Shown here piece after piece: positions 18,553 through 27,778 of a DNA stretch of 64,000 nt. The DNA is from an uncultured Pelagibacteraceae bacterium (lineage in GTDB: Bacteria > Pseudomonadota > Alphaproteobacteria > Pelagibacterales > AG-422-B15), in contig CACGAG010000006.1 in the NCBI GenBank assembly GCA_902571005.1, positions 43,371-107,370 on the forward strand, read 5' to 3'. Position 1 is the stretch's first letter. Every line of letters starts with the position of its first letter. The position numbers and the translations under genes are program-made. The notes under the pieces were generated by a model that was given only the letters and a program-made list of their open reading frames with translations, made no database searches and was not told where the DNA came from.

Positions 18553-18600
18553 TAAAGTTGTTATATGATATTATCCTGATATTAGTAAACTAATTTTTTT

Positions 18601-19365
18601 ATGGATACTCAAAATAAGCCACTAATTGCTGTATTTGCCGACGTAATTGAAAAAGCAGAATTGCATCGGACATATCATGCGTCAGGAACGAACTACATAA
18701 AAGCTGTGGCTGAAGCTACAAGCTGTATACCTGTCATTTTACCAGCCCTTGGTTCAACAATTGACTACAGAAATACTCTTAGAAAATTTGATGGGGTAAT
18801 GCTAACTGGCAGTCTCTCAAACGTTTATCCTGAATTTTATAATAAAGACAAAATAGTTGAGCCATTAGACATAGATCGAGATAAGACTGTTCTCCCTATG
18901 ATTGATTTCATATTTAAAAATGAGATTCCTATGTTAGCAATTTGTAGGGGCTTTCAAGAAGTTAACGTTGCAATGGGAGGCTCTCTTCACGCGGATATAC
19001 ATGATGTACCAGGAAGAATGGATCACCGATGCCCAGACTCTGATGACCTAGAAGTACAGTTTTCAAAACAGCATGAAGTTTATTTAACTGAAAATGGAAA
19101 ATTTGAAAAGTTGGCCGGCACGCCAACTATTGAGGTAAATTCACTTCATACTCAAGGAATAGATAAAATAGCAAATGATCTTGTTATTGAAGGTGTTGCT
19201 AAAGACGAAACAGTTGAAGCTATCAGTTTATCAAATTACAGCGGATACTTTTATGGTGTTCAATGGCATCCAGAATATTCAGCAACTACAGATGATTTTT
19301 CAAAAAAATTATTTGCTAGCTTCAGCAAATCAGTTGAAGAAAATAGTCTGAGTAAAATTAGATAA
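18601..19365 (+). CDS. PuuD-like gamma-glutamyl hydrolase (class I glutamine amidotransferase-like)
   Basis: This is a peptidase C26 family member, 254 residues. The nucleophile is C115 in AICRGFQEVN, and the partner His and Glu are H223 and E225 in VQWHPE; this triad is that of PuuD, which frees GABA from gamma-glutamyl-GABA. It is divergent from the gcdH-aminotransferase operon across a 48-base gap, so it probably acts in the same amine pathway, perhaps on a gamma-glutamylated amino acid. PuuA-like ligase and PuuC-like dehydrogenase genes are absent here. Confidence 0.85.
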   Translation: MDTQNKPLIAVFADVIEKAELHRTYHASGTNYIKAVAEATSCIPVILPALGSTIDYRNTLRKFDGVMLTGSLSNVYPEFYNKDKIVEPLDIDRDKTVLPMIDFIFKNEIPMLAICRGFQEVNVAMGGSLHADIHDVPGRMDHRCPDSDDLEVQFSKQHEVYLTENGKFEKLAGTPTIEVNSLHTQGIDKIANDLVIEGVAKDETVEAISLSNYSGYFYGVQWHPEYSATTDDFSKKLFASFSKSVEENSLSKIR

Positions 19366-19981
19366 AAAAATTACTGTACACTACCGTCCCAATTGTAAGA
19401 ATCGCAAGAATAGTAACTATAATTTGTCTAATTAGATTTTTATTACTCAAAAAGTTAAATATTAAACTTCCAGACCAACACCATATAGAATGTGAAATTG
19501 ATTGAATGAAAAAAAAGGTTCCTGCAACAATAATAACTTCTAATACCCAACTTGAAGAAGTATATGTATTACCAAAGGAAGTGAATTGTGTATAAGCGGC
19601 GATTACCATTGCCCAGCCTTTAGGATTTAATGGATGAACCAATAAACCGTTTAAGAAATTAGGTACCTTTTCATTTTGGTTACTTTCTGTTGATTGCAAA
19701 CTTAAAAAAAGTATTTTCCAGGAAAGCCAGCATATATAGGCTGTACCAATTACTTTTATAATATTAACCAATATTGGATTTGAGTTCAAAATAGTTAAAA
19801 ATCCAATTCCTAAACCAATTGTTAAAAATAATTTCCCACAAGTTACACCTATTACAAAGGGTACTGACTTATAAAATCCATGTTGCGCTCCAGAACTCAT
19901 AAGTAATAAGTTTGCGGGACCAGGTGTTATAACCATAATGGTCGCAAAAATGAATAATGCAGAATAAAGTGACAGTGTCAT
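19358..19981 (-). CDS. LysE/RhtB-family amino-acid exporter
   Basis: This is a membrane exporter of 207 residues with five or six hydrophobic segments. The N-terminal ITPGPANLLLMSSGAQHG is the LysE/RhtB signature. It overlaps pdxA by 4 bases as the last gene of a three-gene minus-strand operon and converges on the PuuD-like gene with an 8-base overlap. The exported amino acid is not predictable. Confidence 0.82.
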   Translation of the reverse strand: MTLSLYSALFIFATIMVITPGPANLLLMSSGAQHGFYKSVPFVIGVTCGKLFLTIGLGIGFLTILNSNPILVNIIKVIGTAYICWLSWKILFLSLQSTESNQNEKVPNFLNGLLVHPLNPKGWAMVIAAYTQFTSFGNTYTSSSWVLEVIIVAGTFFFIQSISHSIWCWSGSLIFNFLSNKNLIRQIIVTILAILTIGTVVYSNFFI

Positions 19982-20976
19982 TTTCTTCTAGCTTGAGCAA
20001 TTTTTGAAGCTGATTTCAAAGCTGCTATTAAGCTATTAGGTGATGCAATAAATTTGTTTGCAATATCAAGTCCGGTTCCATGGTCAGGGCTCGTTCTTAC
20101 AAATGAAAGTCCAGCGGTATAATTGACCGTTTCATCAAAACTTATCATCTTGACGGGTATCAAAGCTTGATCATGAAACATGCAAATAAAAATATCATAT
20201 TTATTATGATTATTTTTTATAAATGCTGAGTCAGCAGGCAAAGGCCCTTCAACAGATATTTTCTTTTTTTTACAATAATTAATAGCAGGTAGAATTTTTA
20301 CCATTTCATCATCACCAATAAGTCCACCGTCACCCGCATGTGGGTTAAGTGCTGTAACAGCTATACGAGGTTTTTTGATTTTAAAATCATTCCTCAAACT
20401 TATATTGGTATTAATGATAGCTTTGATGATATTTTTTTTATTTATTTTGCTAGAAACTTTGTTTACCGCAATATGAGTTGTCAGGGGAATAGTTTTCATA
20501 TTTTTATTCATCATCACCATTAATTGGTCATTTGTTCTATCTTTTTTAGCAAGGTACTCAGTATGACCTCTGAAATTTTTAACTTTTTTTCCAATTACAT
20601 CTTTATTAATTGGGTTCGTTACAATTGCTGCAACCTCTCCATTTTTTGCTAGTTTAACTGCAAGATCAATTGATTTTAAAATAGACTTAGTATTAGATAA
20701 ATTTTTTTTTCCTAATTGTGTGCTTTTACTAATTTTTATTGGCAAAACTGCTAAATAGTTTTTTGGTAATTTTTTTACTTCTGAAGGGCTATTTATTTCT
20801 CTAACCTTTAATTTAGATTTCATTTTTTTTATAATTTTTTTTACAAAATCTGGATCATGTATAATAAAAAAATTTGGTTTTTTTATTTTTTTTATTTTTG
20901 CTCTGATTGCAATTTCAGTACCAACACCAGACGGATCACCCATCGTTACAGCTATAATATTTGAATTCTTACTCAT
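19978..20976 (-). CDS. pdxA: 4-hydroxythreonine-4-phosphate dehydrogenase
   Basis: PdxA makes the amino-ketone precursor of pyridoxal phosphate in the DXP-dependent B6 pathway, in the cytoplasm with a divalent metal. Metal and substrate blocks are visible: GDPSGVGTEI at the N-terminus, RGHTEYLA, ALNPHAGDGGLIGDDE, GPLPADSAF, CMFHDQALIPVK and RTSPDHGTGLDIA. The 332-residue length is right. The N-terminal third is very lysine-rich, in keeping with the AT-rich coding. It starts at a TAATG overlap with the transglycosylase gene. B6 supply fits with the two PLP aminotransferases nearby, though PdxA is housekeeping. Confidence 0.95.
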   Translation of the reverse strand: MSKNSNIIAVTMGDPSGVGTEIAIRAKIKKIKKPNFFIIHDPDFVKKIIKKMKSKLKVREINSPSEVKKLPKNYLAVLPIKISKSTQLGKKNLSNTKSILKSIDLAVKLAKNGEVAAIVTNPINKDVIGKKVKNFRGHTEYLAKKDRTNDQLMVMMNKNMKTIPLTTHIAVNKVSSKINKKNIIKAIINTNISLRNDFKIKKPRIAVTALNPHAGDGGLIGDDEMVKILPAINYCKKKKISVEGPLPADSAFIKNNHNKYDIFICMFHDQALIPVKMISFDETVNYTAGLSFVRTSPDHGTGLDIANKFIASPNSLIAALKSASKIAQARRK

Positions 20977-21590
20977 TAAAATATTCCTAGAAATTTCTTT
21001 TGAAACTTGTGCTCACAATTATCTAACTGGTTTTTATATTTATCTGAACGAATTTTTACTTTTTTTGCAACATCAATTAGCCAACTTTGACTCTGGTATG
21101 ATTTCTTTTTGAAACCACCATGGCCCTCGTGATAAGCCAAATACTGATTGTATGCATCACTTTTATTAATGCCATTGATTTGATGAGATTTATTTATGTA
21201 CCAACCCGTAAAATCAATTGCGTCAGCAAAATTTACTCTTGATGCAAGGGGTTTATTGTTTTCGTCGCGGTACCAATCCCAAGTTGCGTCTATTGCCTGT
21301 GTATAACCAAACGCACTTGATTTTCTTGTCCAAGGAATGACACCTAACAATTTAGTTCTTTCAGGTTTAACCCTATTTTTAAAAGCAGACTCTTGTCTTA
21401 AAATTGACATTTGAACATGAATTGGTGCGCCCCATTTTTCAGAGGAATTATTTGCTAGTCTATACCATGAAGATTTTTGTTCGAAAATAGAACAGATATT
21501 TTCCTGCTGAGAAGGAGGTTTACTGGCACATCCATAAAAAACTAAAAAACTAAAAAACAAAAGAGTAAATAATCTCATTTTTTTATTCAT
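20976..21590 (-). CDS. Lysozyme-like lytic transglycosylase lipoprotein
   Basis: This is a small murein-cleaving lipoprotein, 204 residues. A signal peptide with lipobox FYGC (C21) puts it in the outer or inner membrane leaflet. The SLT-type core has E67 in ILRQESAFKN as the presumed catalytic acid, then SSAFGYTQAIDATWDWY and YLAYHEGHGG, which match the transglycosylase fold. It is the first gene of the pdxA-lysE operon. The protein is short for a soluble lytic transglycosylase, like the compact MltE/EmtA class. Confidence 0.82.
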   Translation of the reverse strand: MNKKMRLFTLLFFSFLVFYGCASKPPSQQENICSIFEQKSSWYRLANNSSEKWGAPIHVQMSILRQESAFKNRVKPERTKLLGVIPWTRKSSAFGYTQAIDATWDWYRDENNKPLASRVNFADAIDFTGWYINKSHQINGINKSDAYNQYLAYHEGHGGFKKKSYQSQSWLIDVAKKVKIRSDKYKNQLDNCEHKFQKKFLGIF

Positions 21591-21631
21591 TTACTTTGAA
21601 AGTTTAAAATAATACCTTTCTCAAACACTAA

Positions 21632-22531
21632 ATGAAACAAATAAATCAACCAAGTATTATTAGTTGGCTACTACTCTTTTCACTTGCTATCATATGGGGT
21701 GTAAATTTTTTATTTATAAAAATTGCTGTTATAGACGTTGGTCCCATAACTAATGTGTTTTGTCGTCTTTTTATGGCGTCCATTATTTTATACGTTTGTA
21801 TGAAGTATACTGGAAATAAAATCATTCTTACTCGTACATATCTGACATTTTATATTGCTATAGGAGCATTGGGTTCAGCAATTCCATTTTATTTAATATC
21901 AGACGCGGAGAGAATTATTGATGCTGGTATTGCTGGAGTTTTGATGAGCCCTATGCCTCTTATAACTCTTGCTTTGTCAGCCATAATTTTAAAGGATCAA
22001 AACATAAATATAATTAAAGTACTTAGTTTTATCTTAGCGGCATTGGGATTAGTTGTGCTTTTTGGTTTTGAGAATCTATCTAAATTAGGTGGAAATAATA
22101 GAGTTGAATTTTTTAGTCAGATTTTTGTATTGCTAGCTGCGATTTGCTATGGTGTAAATTCTATTGTTTCAAAATTAGTACCAAAAATAAATTTTATTTC
22201 TTTAGCAACAGGAACAACTATGGCAAGCACAATAATTATCAGTCCATTTGCTTTTTTTTATGAGCCATTCTGGCTAGAGAGTTTCACCAGCTCTTCAACT
22301 ATAGCAATTGTTATTCAGGGTTTATTTGCAACAGCAATTGCTAATTTATTATTTTTTAAAATTATTGAGCTTCAAGGACCAGTATTTTTATCTTTAATTA
22401 ATTTTATGATACCTCTCATCGCCTATTTTTCAGGAGTTTTATTTCTAAACGAAATAATCAGAGTGAATGTACTAGTTTCTCTCGCTATGATACTATTTGC
22501 ACTTTACCTCAATCATGTATCTTCAAAGTAA
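21632..22531 (+). CDS. EamA/DMT-family permease
   Basis: This is a drug/metabolite transporter of 299 residues with ten predicted hydrophobic helices in two EamA repeats; LAIIWGVNFLFIKIAV near the N-terminus and LQGPVFLSLINFMIPLIAY in the second half are typical. It lies between the divergent transglycosylase gene and the Liv cluster, 41 bases before livG. The substrate is unknown. Confidence 0.8.
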   Translation: MKQINQPSIISWLLLFSLAIIWGVNFLFIKIAVIDVGPITNVFCRLFMASIILYVCMKYTGNKIILTRTYLTFYIAIGALGSAIPFYLISDAERIIDAGIAGVLMSPMPLITLALSAIILKDQNINIIKVLSFILAALGLVVLFGFENLSKLGGNNRVEFFSQIFVLLAAICYGVNSIVSKLVPKINFISLATGTTMASTIIISPFAFFYEPFWLESFTSSSTIAIVIQGLFATAIANLLFFKIIELQGPVFLSLINFMIPLIAYFSGVLFLNEIIRVNVLVSLAMILFALYLNHVSSK

Positions 22532-22572
22532 GTGCAAGAGGTTTAAAAAGAGGAAATTTATTAATTATTTAA

Positions 22573-23337
22573 ATGTTAAGCATTAATCAATTATCGGTAA
22601 ATTTTGGTGGTATTAAAGCGGTCGATAATGCAACTATGGATGTTGAAAAAGGCAAAATTACTGGCTTAATTGGCCCAAATGGAGCAGGCAAAACCACACT
22701 TTTCAATATCATTGCAGGTAATATTGCTCCAACAAATGGTACTGTATTTCTTGATGAAAAGAACATCACAGGACTTCAATCGCATGAGTTATTTGATCAA
22801 GGAGTGTTGAGAACTTTTCAATTAGCACATGAGTTTTCAAATATGACCGTACTTGAAAATTTAATGGTGGTTCCTGGATCTCAATCAGGAGAGAAAATTC
22901 TTAATACATGGTTTAAAAGAAAAGTTATTGAAGAAGAAGAGTCTATTATCAAAGAGAAAGCAATTGAAGTCGTAAATTTCCTTAAGCTAGAACATTTAAT
23001 GTTTGAGTTAGCTGGTAATTTGTCTGGTGGACAAAAAAAATTACTTGAACTAGGCCGAACGATGATGGTTGATGCCAAAATAGTATTGCTGGATGAAGTT
23101 GGTGCGGGTGTAAACAGAACCTTGTTAAATGATATATCGGATACGATTAAAAAATTGAATACTGAAAAAAATTATACTTTTTTTATGATTGAACATGACA
23201 TGAATTTTTTAAGTCAACTCTGCAACAAAGTAATTGTTATGACCGAAGGGTCTGTTCTCGTAGAGGGTAATATTGATGAAATCAAAAAAAATGAAAAAGT
23301 AATAGAAGCCTACTTGGGAAGAGACGATATCAAATGA
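22573..23337 (+). CDS. livG: LivG-like branched-chain-type ABC ATPase
   Basis: This is one of the two ATPases of a hydrophobic-amino-acid-type (HAAT) importer. Walker A is GPNGAGKTT, the signature LSGGQKKLLELGR, and Walker B VLLDEVGAGV, where the usual DEP reads DEV. The 254-residue length fits LivG. It overlaps the LivF-like gene by 4 bases. The cargo may be amino acids, urea or amides; family membership does not decide. Confidence 0.88.
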   Translation: MLSINQLSVNFGGIKAVDNATMDVEKGKITGLIGPNGAGKTTLFNIIAGNIAPTNGTVFLDEKNITGLQSHELFDQGVLRTFQLAHEFSNMTVLENLMVVPGSQSGEKILNTWFKRKVIEEEESIIKEKAIEVVNFLKLEHLMFELAGNLSGGQKKLLELGRTMMVDAKIVLLDEVGAGVNRTLLNDISDTIKKLNTEKNYTFFMIEHDMNFLSQLCNKVIVMTEGSVLVEGNIDEIKKNEKVIEAYLGRDDIK

Positions 23338-24041
23338 GTAAATTTTTAAGTTGCACTAATATGACAGGGGGTTATGGCGGTGAAGATATTATTCATGCAT
23401 GCGATATTGAAGTAGATAAAAATCAAATTGTTGTAATTGTGGGTCCAAATGGCGCTGGTAAATCAACGGCAATGAAAGCAATGCTTGGTATGATTTCTCT
23501 TAAGGAAGGTATTTTGATGTTAGATGGTTCAGATATTTCAAAATTAACGCCTCAAGATCGGGTGGCAGCTGGGATTGCGTTTGTGCCACAAACAATGAAC
23601 ATATTCAGTGAGCTCACAGTAGAAGAAAATTTAGAAATGGGAGCCTTTCTTAGGGAAGATAATGTTCAAGAAACAATTGAGGAGCTTTATAATTTATTTC
23701 CAGCAATGAAAGACAAAAGAAATCAGCTTGCAGGTGAATTATCAGGTGGACAAAGACAACAAGTTGCAGTTAGTCGCGCATTAATGACAAGACCTAAGGT
23801 TCTCATGCTCGATGAGCCAACAGCTGGCGTTTCACCAATAGTTATGAAAGAAATTTTTGAGAGAATTATAACTATTAAGAACTCAGGAGTTGCAATTGTG
23901 ATTGTCGAGCAAAATGCCAAACAAGCATTAAATATTGCAGATTTTGGTTATGTTTTGGTCGGGGGGGAGAACAAATTTAGTGGAGAAGGACAAGAGCTAT
24001 TAAATAATCAAGAAGTAAGAAAAAGTTTCTTGGGAGGATAA
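23334..24041 (+). CDS. livF: LivF-like branched-chain-type ABC ATPase
   Basis: This is the second ATPase of the importer, 235 residues. Walker A is GPNGAGKST, the signature LSGGQRQQVAVSRAL, and Walker B VLMLDEPTAGVSP, with the switch block IVEQNAKQAL typical of LivF. Its ATG overlaps the livG stop, and the permease gene follows within 2 bases. Confidence 0.9.
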   Translation: MSKFLSCTNMTGGYGGEDIIHACDIEVDKNQIVVIVGPNGAGKSTAMKAMLGMISLKEGILMLDGSDISKLTPQDRVAAGIAFVPQTMNIFSELTVEENLEMGAFLREDNVQETIEELYNLFPAMKDKRNQLAGELSGGQRQQVAVSRALMTRPKVLMLDEPTAGVSPIVMKEIFERIITIKNSGVAIVIVEQNAKQALNIADFGYVLVGGENKFSGEGQELLNNQEVRKSFLGG

Positions 24042-24042
24042 G

Positions 24043-25062
24043 TTGGAAAATTTTGAATTTATTAATGCAACAGTCCTGTTGGCAAATTTTGTAATTGTCC
24101 CAGCTTTGTCATATGGAAGTCAACTTGCGTTAGCTACATTAAGTTTAACAATTATTTATGGCGTATTAAGATTTTCAAACTTTGCTCAAGCTGATTGGAT
24201 GTCATTTGGAACGATGGCTACTATTTTATTTACTTGGTTATTTCAAAGTATAGGAATCACTGCTGGAGTTCTTCCTACTGCATTACTTGCTCTACCTTTT
24301 GCTATAATAGTAACAGCTTTGTTTTGTCTTTTAATTGACCGATCAGTTTACAGTTTTTATCGTAAACAAAAAAGCCAACCTATAGTACTCATGATCGTTT
24401 CTGTAGGAGTTATGTTTATTCTGCAAGCAGTAGTCAGATTTATTATAGGACCAAATGATAGAAAGTTTTTTGATGGTGAAAAGTATATAGTACACGCCTT
24501 GGATTTTAAAAATTACTTTGGATTAGAGGAAGGATTAACAATTAAATCAACTCAATTAATCACAGTCATTGTAGCTTTAATTGCAATGATAAGTTTATTT
24601 TATTTCTTACAGAAGACTAAACTGGGCAAGTCAATGAGAGCATACTCAAATAATGAAGACCTGGCACTATTATCAGGAATTAATCCTGAAAAGATAGTGA
24701 TTGTTACCTGGGTTATATCTTCAATCTTAATTACTACTGCTGGGGTTCTCTATGGGCTAGATAAGAGTTTTAAACCATTTACATATTTTAATTTGCTGTT
24801 ACCAATGTTTGCGGCTGCAATTGTAGGTGGAATAGGGTCACCAATTGGTGCAGTAATTGGAGGCTATGTCATTGCATTCTCTGAAATTACATTAACCTAT
24901 GCTTATAAGAAATTCTTTGTGTATCTTCTTCCAGAAAATTTAGAGCCTTCAGGATTAATGCAAGTTCTCTCAACAGATTATAAGTTTGCTATTTCTTTCA
25001 TTATTTTGGTGATTGTACTGATTGTCAGACCAACAGGAATTGTGAGGGGTAAAATAATATGA
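24043..25062 (+). CDS. livH: LivH-like permease, TTG start
   Basis: This is an inner-membrane permease subunit of the HAAT importer, 339 residues, with about eight hydrophobic segments and the family block GKSMRAYSNNEDLALLSGI near the ATPase contact. Translation appears to start at TTG 24043, because GGGAGG lies 5 bases upstream, the livF stop is immediately before, and no nearby ATG keeps the hydrophobic N-terminus. It overlaps livM by ATGA. Confidence 0.87.
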   Translation: MENFEFINATVLLANFVIVPALSYGSQLALATLSLTIIYGVLRFSNFAQADWMSFGTMATILFTWLFQSIGITAGVLPTALLALPFAIIVTALFCLLIDRSVYSFYRKQKSQPIVLMIVSVGVMFILQAVVRFIIGPNDRKFFDGEKYIVHALDFKNYFGLEEGLTIKSTQLITVIVALIAMISLFYFLQKTKLGKSMRAYSNNEDLALLSGINPEKIVIVTWVISSILITTAGVLYGLDKSFKPFTYFNLLLPMFAAAIVGGIGSPIGAVIGGYVIAFSEITLTYAYKKFFVYLLPENLEPSGLMQVLSTDYKFAISFIILVIVLIVRPTGIVRGKII

Positions 25063-26429
25063 GCGAAGACTTAAGAGCACCAGTTGCATTCACTGTAATG
25101 GCAGTTTTGCTCGCAATTGTGGGCTTTACTCAGTCCTGGTCTGTGTCTCTCAGTGTTATTAATCTCTGCATTATTTCATCAATAATGGCGATTGGTGTCA
25201 ATTTGCAATGGGGGTATGGAGGTTTGTTTAATGCAGGAGTAATGGGTTTTACTGCGCTTGGAGGCTTAACGGCAGTATTGGTTTCACACGATCCAATTTA
25301 CGAAGCATGGGATAAAGCGGGCATCGGAATTGTAATTAGTGCAATAATTTTTGTTTTATCAATTACTACTCTCTTATTTGTATTTAGAAATATTGAAAAT
25401 AAACAAATAAGAAACACTCTTATAATCTTAATAATTGTTTTTGGTTTAATTGGAATTAATAATTTTTATGGGCCTTCAATAGATATTATCGAGTCGATTA
25501 ATCCTGCTAAAACAGGTTTTCTTGGAGGTTTGGGGTTACCAATTATTTTCTCTTGGCTGATTGCTGCAGTAGTTGCTGGACTTGTTGCATGGGTAATAGG
25601 AAAAATTACTCTCCGATTAAGGTCAGACTATTTAGCTATCGCAACTCTTGGGATTTCTGAAATTGTAATCGCAGTAGTAAAACATGAAGATTGGTTATCT
25701 CGAGGAGTTAAAAACGTTTCAGGTTTGGATAGACCTGTTCCATATGAAATTGAACTCCAACAATCTGAATGGTTCCTTAATCTAGTCGAGAGAATAAACT
25801 TTTCAAAACTAGAAGCTATGCAATCTCTTTCATCAAGACAAGATTTGCTGAACGATCTTGTTATTGATAGTTCAGGAATATTTGTAAAACTCTGTTATGT
25901 AGGATTATTTTTTTCTGTTCTTTTGTTAATCTTCTATCTAAGTCAACTTGCTTTAAACTCACCATGGGGAAGAATGTTAAGAGCCATAAGAGATAACGAA
26001 GAAGCAGCTAGTGCAATGGGTAAAAATATCTTTGCACAACATTTACAAATTTTTATTATTGGCTCAGCTATAATTGGAATAGCGGGAGCGATGCTCACTA
26101 CCTTAGATGGTCAATTTACACCCGGGTCATATCGTCCATTAAGATTTACATTTATTATATGGCTAATGGTTATCATTGGTGGATCGGGTAATAACTTAGG
26201 ATCAATTTTTGGAGGATTCTTTATTTGGTTTATTTGGATTGAAGCGGAACCATTGTCCATTGGTTTTATGAACATGTTGGCTGGTGGGCTCGAATACGAC
26301 AATCCTCTCAGGATGCATCTATTGGGAAGCGCAGCACATCTTAGATTATTTATAATGGGGTTATTACTTTTATTGGCGCTGAGGTTTATGCCAAGAGGGG
26401 TAATACCTGAGAAAATCCAAAAAAAATAG
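25059..26429 (+). CDS. livM: LivM-like permease
   Basis: This is the second permease of the importer, 456 residues, with about ten hydrophobic segments, GVNLQWGYGGLFNAGVMGF near the N-terminus and the EAA-like GRMLRAIRDNEEAASAMG in the C-terminal half. It is longer than typical LivM because of a loop between about residues 215 and 270 that carries no family motif I recognise. The TAG stop is inside the stem of the terminator that serves the convergent binding-protein gene. Confidence 0.87.
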   Translation: MSEDLRAPVAFTVMAVLLAIVGFTQSWSVSLSVINLCIISSIMAIGVNLQWGYGGLFNAGVMGFTALGGLTAVLVSHDPIYEAWDKAGIGIVISAIIFVLSITTLLFVFRNIENKQIRNTLIILIIVFGLIGINNFYGPSIDIIESINPAKTGFLGGLGLPIIFSWLIAAVVAGLVAWVIGKITLRLRSDYLAIATLGISEIVIAVVKHEDWLSRGVKNVSGLDRPVPYEIELQQSEWFLNLVERINFSKLEAMQSLSSRQDLLNDLVIDSSGIFVKLCYVGLFFSVLLLIFYLSQLALNSPWGRMLRAIRDNEEAASAMGKNIFAQHLQIFIIGSAIIGIAGAMLTTLDGQFTPGSYRPLRFTFIIWLMVIIGGSGNNLGSIFGGFFIWFIWIEAEPLSIGFMNMLAGGLEYDNPLRMHLLGSAAHLRLFIMGLLLLLALRFMPRGVIPEKIQKK

Positions 26430-26450
26430 GGGCCAAAATCGGCCCCTATT
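26419..26450 (-). terminator. Intrinsic terminator of the Liv-type binding-protein gene
   Basis: A perfect 10-bp stem (AATAGGGGCC/GGCCCCTATT) with a 6-base loop is followed, on the minus strand, by eight T residues. The T-run and one arm lie in the 3' end of livM and include its TAG stop. On the plus strand the T-run is short, so the minus-strand gene is the main user. Confidence 0.88.
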
Positions 26451-26468
26451 AATTAAAATGTTAAGATC

Positions 26469-27683
26469 TTAACGAACTGTAACTGTATTAAATTTACCGT
26501 TACCTATTTCAAGCTCTTTATAAGAACCAGAAGCTTCACCAACATCAGAGAACTCAACATTTGTTGCACCTTGATAGTTAACTTGGCCTCCATCTTTTAA
26601 AATTTGTAATGCTTTGCCTAATTCACCTGGAAAAATTTCTGTTCCAGGAGCGTTTGCAACTCCCATTACATTTTGAGCGATTGAAGATCTGTCTGCAGAA
26701 TTACCTGCTTGTATTGCAAGCAATATTAAAGCAGCTGCATCGTAGGACTCTGGTTCGAATGGTCCATCACCTGGGATGCCGTTTGAAGATGCAATTGATT
26801 TAAACATGTTTGCTCCTTCTGACTCAGATCCTGGTAAAGTTCCAAAAGTTCCTGTCAAATCACCATCTACATTTTCAATCAGACTGTCGCCAATCATTCC
26901 ATCGGCAAGAATAAATCTTGAAAATGCTCCAGTCTCCATCGAGTTCTGAATGATTCCTCGACCACCTTGGTCTACGTAACCAAGAACAGCAACTTCTGAG
27001 GCACCTGAAGCTGATAGTGTTGATACTTCTGCTGAGTAATCACCTTTGCCATCTTCATGAGGTACTTCAGTAGTAACAGATCCGCCCATCGCTTTAAATG
27101 CATTTACAAAACTATCGGACAGTCCTTTACCGTAGTCATTATTAGTATAAGTAACAGCAACTTCGTTGATACCTCTATCCATAACTACTTGAGCCAATAC
27201 TTGCCCTTGTCTTGCATCTGATGGTGCGGTTCTAAAGAAGTAACCTTTATCATCAATGTCCGTTAATGCCGGCGAAGTAGCTGATGGGGAAATCATTGTT
27301 ACCCCATTAGGCACTGCTACATTGTTTGCAATTGCAGTTGTAACTCCTGAGCAATCCGCTCCCATTATTGCTGCAACATTATCTGATGTTACGAGTCTTT
27401 CGGCCGCTGAAGTTGCCGCACCAGCATCAACACATGTTGAGTCAGCACGAACAGAACTTACTGTTGCTCCGCCTAAAAGCAATCCAGAGTCACTTGCCTC
27501 TTTCATCGCAAGTTCAGCTGAACTGGCCATTGTTGGTGTGAGTGACTCAATTGGACCTGTAAATCCAAGAATTACTCCGATTTTTATTTCGTCAGTAGAT
27601 GCTTGATCTGACTGTCTGTCACAACCATAGAACAGTCCTAAGACCAACACCCCTGCGATTAAACTGAATATCGTTTTTTTCAT
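26469..27683 (-). CDS. LivK-like periplasmic binding lipoprotein
   Basis: This is a type I periplasmic binding protein (Leu/Ile/Val-binding fold), 404 residues. The signal peptide ends with lipobox LFYGC (C21), so it is membrane-anchored rather than free. Recognisable blocks are IKIGVILGFTGP, MEASDSGLLLGG, ADCSGVTTAIA and EVAVTYTNNDYGKGL. It converges on livGFHM rather than leading the operon, but is the only binding protein nearby and very probably serves that transporter. GGGAGA precedes the ATG. Confidence 0.88.
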   Translation of the reverse strand: MKKTIFSLIAGVLVLGLFYGCDRQSDQASTDEIKIGVILGFTGPIESLTPTMASSAELAMKEASDSGLLLGGATVSSVRADSTCVDAGAATSAAERLVTSDNVAAIMGADCSGVTTAIANNVAVPNGVTMISPSATSPALTDIDDKGYFFRTAPSDARQGQVLAQVVMDRGINEVAVTYTNNDYGKGLSDSFVNAFKAMGGSVTTEVPHEDGKGDYSAEVSTLSASGASEVAVLGYVDQGGRGIIQNSMETGAFSRFILADGMIGDSLIENVDGDLTGTFGTLPGSESEGANMFKSIASSNGIPGDGPFEPESYDAAALILLAIQAGNSADRSSIAQNVMGVANAPGTEIFPGELGKALQILKDGGQVNYQGATNVEFSDVGEASGSYKELEIGNGKFNTVTVR

Positions 27684-27711
27684 TAATAATCTCCCATTCT
27701 AATTGGCCTAT

Positions 27712-27740
27712 ATGCTAGCAAATCAGCTAATTCGGATCAA
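27712..27740 (-). promoter_or_regulatory. Promoter of the binding-lipoprotein gene
   Basis: On the minus strand TTGATC (27740-27735) and TAGCAT (27717-27712) are 17 bases apart, about 28 bases before the ATG with its GGGAGA ribosome site. The divergent hydrolase promoter begins 2 bases away, so the two may interfere. Confidence 0.45.
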
Positions 27741-27742
27741 CT

Positions 27743-27770
27743 TTGATTTTATTAATTAAGTTATTATAGT
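27743..27770 (+). promoter_or_regulatory. Promoter of the alpha/beta-hydrolase gene
   Basis: TTGATT at 27743-27748 and TATAGT at 27765-27770 are 16 bases apart. The -10 ends 8 bases before the ATG at 27779 with no ribosome site, which suggests a leaderless message and argues against the TTG at 27770 as the start. Confidence 0.45.
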
Positions 27771-27778
27771 TGATAAAA

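Noticed and set aside
18567..18584. Direct repeat GATATTA-N4-GATATTA between gcdH and the PuuD-like gene
   Set aside because: Two short AT-rich repeats 11 bases apart are easily due to chance here, and no second copy elsewhere supports an operator.
27256..27606. A 116-codon plus-strand open frame in the Liv-type binding-protein gene
   Set aside because: It is antisense to a strong coding region, and its low-complexity Ser/Ala/Val content mirrors the real gene.
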